Source: Deltaproteobacteria bacterium
GTDB lineage: Bacteria > Desulfobacterota > Desulfomonilia > UBA1062
DNA: 64,000 nt
Reading direction: 5' to 3'
NCBI GenBank assembly: GCA_018433085.1
Contig: JAHDRW010000014.1
Coordinates: forward strand, 1 to 64,000
A program made the translations under genes and the position numbers. Positions 61,362 to 64,000 of this stretch are shown piece after piece. The stretch's first letter is position 1; each line of letters opens with the position of its first letter. Under the pieces are notes generated by a model, which saw only the letters and a list, made by a program, of their open reading frames with translations, did not search any database and had not been told where the DNA came from.

Positions 61362-61387
61362 TAGAATATTCGTTCGTACAAAGTCAA
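61360..61387 (-). promoter_or_regulatory. Sigma-70 promoter of the tetR-efflux operon
   Basis: On the minus strand TTGACT (61387-61382) and TCTAAT (61365-61360) are 16 bases apart, each matching five of six consensus bases. Transcription would start near 61353, only a few bases before the ATG at 61351, so the mRNA would be leaderless or nearly so. Confidence 0.7.
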
Positions 61388-61521
61388 GGATATTCCCAGG
61401 CAGGCTCAGACGACCCTGAAACGAAGCCCTCCGGGAAAAGGGGGAGCTGAGCCCGGGAGAAACCGGATCGCCGGGAACCTCCGGCCGATGCCGTGAGCTC
61501 CGGGAAGGCCGGCGGACGGCG

Positions 61522-62805
61522 TTAATCCAGAGAATGGAAAACGAGGCCGGAGGGAACCTGTGGATAGAAGAGCACGGAATTCTGGGGAAGCCTGACCCCG
61601 GTTTCCGAAATCTCCATGATGCCCTCGATGCCGATGGGATTGTGAAGAAAGGCGATATCCGCCCTCCCCTTAATCACCATGTTGAGCGCCTCCTCGGAGG
61701 AGCTGGTGTAGAAGATGCGTCTGCCCGCCTCGGCGTGGCTGATTCCGAGAACCGGCTGCAGGATGCTCTCGTGGAGGATGGCAAGCGCCATATCCATGAG
61801 CCGGGGATGCAGGGGCGCGGGCAGGAAGCGCTCGAAGTCCGCATCCTGCGAGAGCTCCAGCAGGTAGTATCTGGGGATGCCCTTGACGAACAGGCCCAAA
61901 TGCCCCTTTCCGCCCTTGTTCAGCGCGGAGAGGAACACTTTGCGGTTGTCGTAGGGGATCATGTTGAACAGTTCCTTGATCCGGTACTCCAGGTCCACGA
62001 GGCCCACTCCCATGCTGTCGGGTATGACCCGGTGTACCGGGAGGACGGTGAGCCCCTCTTCCTGGTTCACCAGATACATCTGCACATAATCGAAGCCCTG
62101 GTTGCCTTCGTTTTTGCCGGTGGCCGCCCGCATACGGTCGCGGTACATGCGTGCCGTCTCGAAGCGGTGCTGACCGTCGGCGATGAGCACCTTCCGGTTC
62201 TGCATGAGGCGGGCGAACGCATCGATCGTTTCCTTCTCATGGATGACCCAGAGCCGGTGAGTCTCGCGGCGGGTGTCGAATTCCTGTGAAGGCCTGCCGA
62301 GGGAAGGCCGTACCTTCGTCTCGATGACCTTCTTCGGGTCCGAATATACGCCGAATATCGAGCTCAGGTTCGTGTTGACTTCGTTCAGGAGACGAAGGCG
62401 GTCGAGCTTTGGAGCCTTGTTGGTGTGCTCGTAAAACCGGAAATGATTCCTGTCGCCGTCGTCCATACGCACGGACGCGATAATGCCCCGCCTCGTGAGG
62501 GTATGCTCTCCCAGGGAATAGGTGTGCTCGTGATAATAGAGGGCCGGTTTCTCGTCCTGAATGAGGACCGACTCCTCCTTCCACTGCCTCAGGAAATCCC
62601 GTGCCCGGGTATAGCGGTTGTTCTCCCTGGTGTCCTTGGGCATCTGCCTGCCGAGAACCAGCCTGACGGCGTTATAGGGCGAGAGAGCATAGAGGTCGTC
62701 GACTTCCGGAAGACTCACGGCATCGAACGGGGGGCAGATAATCTTGTCGAGGTCCACCTTCTCAGGGTTATACCGTATTCCCCTAAAGGGCTGTACCCTG
62801 GGCAT
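61522..62805 (-). CDS. DUF1015-family protein
   Basis: A 427-residue soluble protein with AAGGAGAAGGTGA before ATG 62805. DUF1015 marks: P-F-R-G-I-R-Y-N at the N-terminus, C-P-P-F-D-A-V, Y-Y-H-E-H-T-Y and the central I-A-D-G-Q-H-R-F-E-T-A, where most members have D-G-H-H-R. The family is widespread in anaerobes; the fold is related to ParB-like nucleotide-using proteins and the function is not settled. The neighbour upstream is a small kinase-like protein, possibly in the same operon (105-base gap). Confidence 0.85.
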   Translation of the reverse strand: MPRVQPFRGIRYNPEKVDLDKIICPPFDAVSLPEVDDLYALSPYNAVRLVLGRQMPKDTRENNRYTRARDFLRQWKEESVLIQDEKPALYYHEHTYSLGEHTLTRRGIIASVRMDDGDRNHFRFYEHTNKAPKLDRLRLLNEVNTNLSSIFGVYSDPKKVIETKVRPSLGRPSQEFDTRRETHRLWVIHEKETIDAFARLMQNRKVLIADGQHRFETARMYRDRMRAATGKNEGNQGFDYVQMYLVNQEEGLTVLPVHRVIPDSMGVGLVDLEYRIKELFNMIPYDNRKVFLSALNKGGKGHLGLFVKGIPRYYLLELSQDADFERFLPAPLHPRLMDMALAILHESILQPVLGISHAEAGRRIFYTSSSEEALNMVIKGRADIAFLHNPIGIEGIMEISETGVRLPQNSVLFYPQVPSGLVFHSLD

Positions 62806-62910
62806 TCACCTTCTCCTTTCGCGCGGATGCGTATGGGAACACATACAGAGTGTGCGTATATATGGACTATCGGAAAAATTCAACTCCAACTTGTCCTTAG
62901 ACCTTACTTT

Positions 62911-63540
62911 TTAAAGTGATCCCCGCATCTTTTTCACCATGTTCCGGATAAGACGGAGCGTTCGGGTGGGGAGCCACCATCTGCTCAACCTTGCGCCCAG
63001 GAAGAGCATCCGCTCTTCCTGCTCGTCGAGCAGCCTGGGCTGGAGCTTGTGCTTGACCTTGGCAAAACCCATCCAGTCGATGGCCTCCAAGACCTTCCGG
63101 GGCGGCACGCTCCAGGGAACGTACAGACAGGTGGCAAAGTCCACGAGATAGGGTCTGCCCTGCTCATCGACCCCGTAGTTCCTGCGGTTTCTCAGGTCGA
63201 GGTGCATGACGCCCCGATGGTGCATGGCGGAGATGAGCTGCCGGAGGGAATCGAAGTACGGGGCACCGGGTATCTGGCGGACCTCCTTGAGATTGGTCCC
63301 GCCCATGAACCGGGTGACAAGGGTGAGCCGGTCCGGACACGGCATGAGATCGGGTATTCCCGGCAAACCGGCCAGCCGGGAGTAGATGAAGCGCTCCCAT
63401 GCGATCAGGAGAAGCCCCATGATGCGGACAGGGAGCATGGCCTCGGAATAGCTCTTTTCCACCAGGGCGCATCCGTCCCTGGTGATCAGATGGACTCGGG
63501 GCCCGTATCTGCGGTATTTTTTCAGGTCCTGATGCGCCAT
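62911..63540 (-). CDS. Small RIO/Kdo-kinase-like protein
   Basis: A 209-residue protein with a compact protein-kinase fold: a possible ATP-binding Lys in L-V-E-K-S (K29), the catalytic loop H113-L-D115-L-R-N-R-R-N121 and the metal-binding D134 in Y-L-V-D-F-A. The short length and lack of a glycine loop resemble lipopolysaccharide kinases of the WaaP/Kdo-kinase group or RIO-type kinases rather than signalling Ser/Thr kinases. The region about 38-55 is hydrophobic and may lie on the membrane. The substrate is unknown. Confidence 0.72.
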   Translation of the reverse strand: MAHQDLKKYRRYGPRVHLITRDGCALVEKSYSEAMLPVRIMGLLLIAWERFIYSRLAGLPGIPDLMPCPDRLTLVTRFMGGTNLKEVRQIPGAPYFDSLRQLISAMHHRGVMHLDLRNRRNYGVDEQGRPYLVDFATCLYVPWSVPPRKVLEAIDWMGFAKVKHKLQPRLLDEQEERMLFLGARLSRWWLPTRTLRLIRNMVKKMRGSL

Positions 63541-63564
63541 CGGGCCTCGTCCTTCCGCTGCGGG

Positions 63565-64000
63565 TCACTCCGCTGCCGGATAGTCACCGATCTTGAAGCA
63601 GGAAAACGGAATGGGAGAAGATGCGTCCTTGACGATGGCCATTCCATCGAGATGCTCCCGCGACTTGTCCATGGATCCTTTCAGGTTCAGGCTCGGGCCG
63701 GTGAACTCCAGGTTGCCGTCCTGGCCTAAGGCCAGGGCCATGGCGGCCTCTCTGTCCTCGGACCGTGCCGTGACTGCGCCCCCCTCGTCGATGATCAGTT
63801 CCAGGCTTCGGGTGACGTTCGGATAGTAGAGGTAGAGAACCCACTGTCCCTTGAGCATGTCCTTCGTAAAGGCTTCTTCCCGGATCTCGGTTATCTCCAC
63901 GGTTTTCTTGCTCCGGGTAAGGGGCAGGATCGTCCAGTCGTTCTCAAAGACCCCCCAGAGGAGATGGACCAAGGGAAGGATGACAAAAATGCTGACCACG
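63565..64000 (-). CDS. Hypothetical protein, 5' end cut by the window
   Basis: At least 144 residues; the frame is still open at the window edge, so the start is unknown. The visible N-terminal part is one hydrophobic helix (S-I-F-V-I-L-P-L-V-H-L-L-W-G), followed by a soluble beta-rich domain. I recognise no family. The gene ends 24 bases before the kinase-like gene, so they are probably co-transcribed. Confidence 0.6.
   Translation of the reverse strand, partial: VVSIFVILPLVHLLWGVFENDWTILPLTRSKKTVEITEIREEAFTKDMLKGQWVLYLYYPNVTRSLELIIDEGGAVTARSEDREAAMALALGQDGNLEFTGPSLNLKGSMDKSREHLDGMAIVKDASSPIPFSCFKIGDYPAAE

Overview
The window reads as chromosome of an anaerobic, GC-rich, Gram-negative bacterium, most likely a member of the Desulfobacterota (the former Deltaproteobacteria). 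This is an inference from gene content. The signs are a selenocysteine-containing periplasmic formate dehydrogenase, a ferredoxin:thioredoxin-reductase-type protein, NuoE/NuoF flavin-based electron-transfer subunits, an oxygen-independent ergothioneine pathway, many sigma-54 activators and PAS/GAF histidine kinases, and lipoprotein and RND systems. I see no tRNA, rRNA, CRISPR array, phage or insertion sequence. Coding density is high and most genes lie in tight operons.

Layout, left part (1-21 kb). First come the tail of a chemotaxis receptor, a small rubredoxin-like protein overlapping a dodecin, and a phenylacetate-CoA-ligase-type enzyme. Next is a two-gene unit at 3540-8016: a molybdopterin oxidoreductase fused to a cysteine desulfurase, followed by an EgtD-type histidine trimethylase. 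This matches the metallopterin-dependent route to ergothioneine. After a cold-shock protein and a few small genes there is a KaiC-KaiB-KaiB-hybrid histidine kinase operon (10152-15114). On the minus strand follow three related coiled-coil stress-type proteins, an NtrC-type regulator with its kinase, and an RCC1-repeat lipoprotein.

Middle part (21-41 kb). A very compact plus-strand operon runs argB-argD-argF-argG-argH, an LptM-like lipoprotein, lysA-dapA-dapB, an FAH-family hydrolase, folK and a sensor kinase. Lytic transglycosylase and pgsA genes follow. After a minus-strand ABC-type binding protein and a small membrane protein comes a three-subunit formate dehydrogenase. Its catalytic subunit reads through an in-frame TGA as selenocysteine, with a recognisable SECIS hairpin, and a clear terminator closes the operon.

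Right part (41-64 kb). Here are a flavoprotein disulfide reductase, a glutaredoxin/ferredoxin-thioredoxin-reductase pair, a PilZ protein, and a kinase/sigma-54-activator pair. The pair sits immediately upstream of a likely sigma-54 promoter and the operon it probably controls. That operon holds a duplicated Cys-motif protein, NuoE-like, NuoF-like and short NuoG-like subunits, and a glutamate-synthase-like FMN protein that lacks the glutaminase domain and the 3Fe-4S cysteines. It looks like a member of the HydABC-related (Bfu) electron-bifurcating family with an unassigned third substrate. The window ends with a tetR-tolC-MFP-RND efflux operon whose repressor start codon lies inside a perfect palindrome, and with proteins of unknown function. 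The best candidates for new biology are the GltS-like bifurcating complex with its dedicated sigma-54 control and the two-KaiB Kai operon. The ergothioneine unit is the clearest example of a recently described system.
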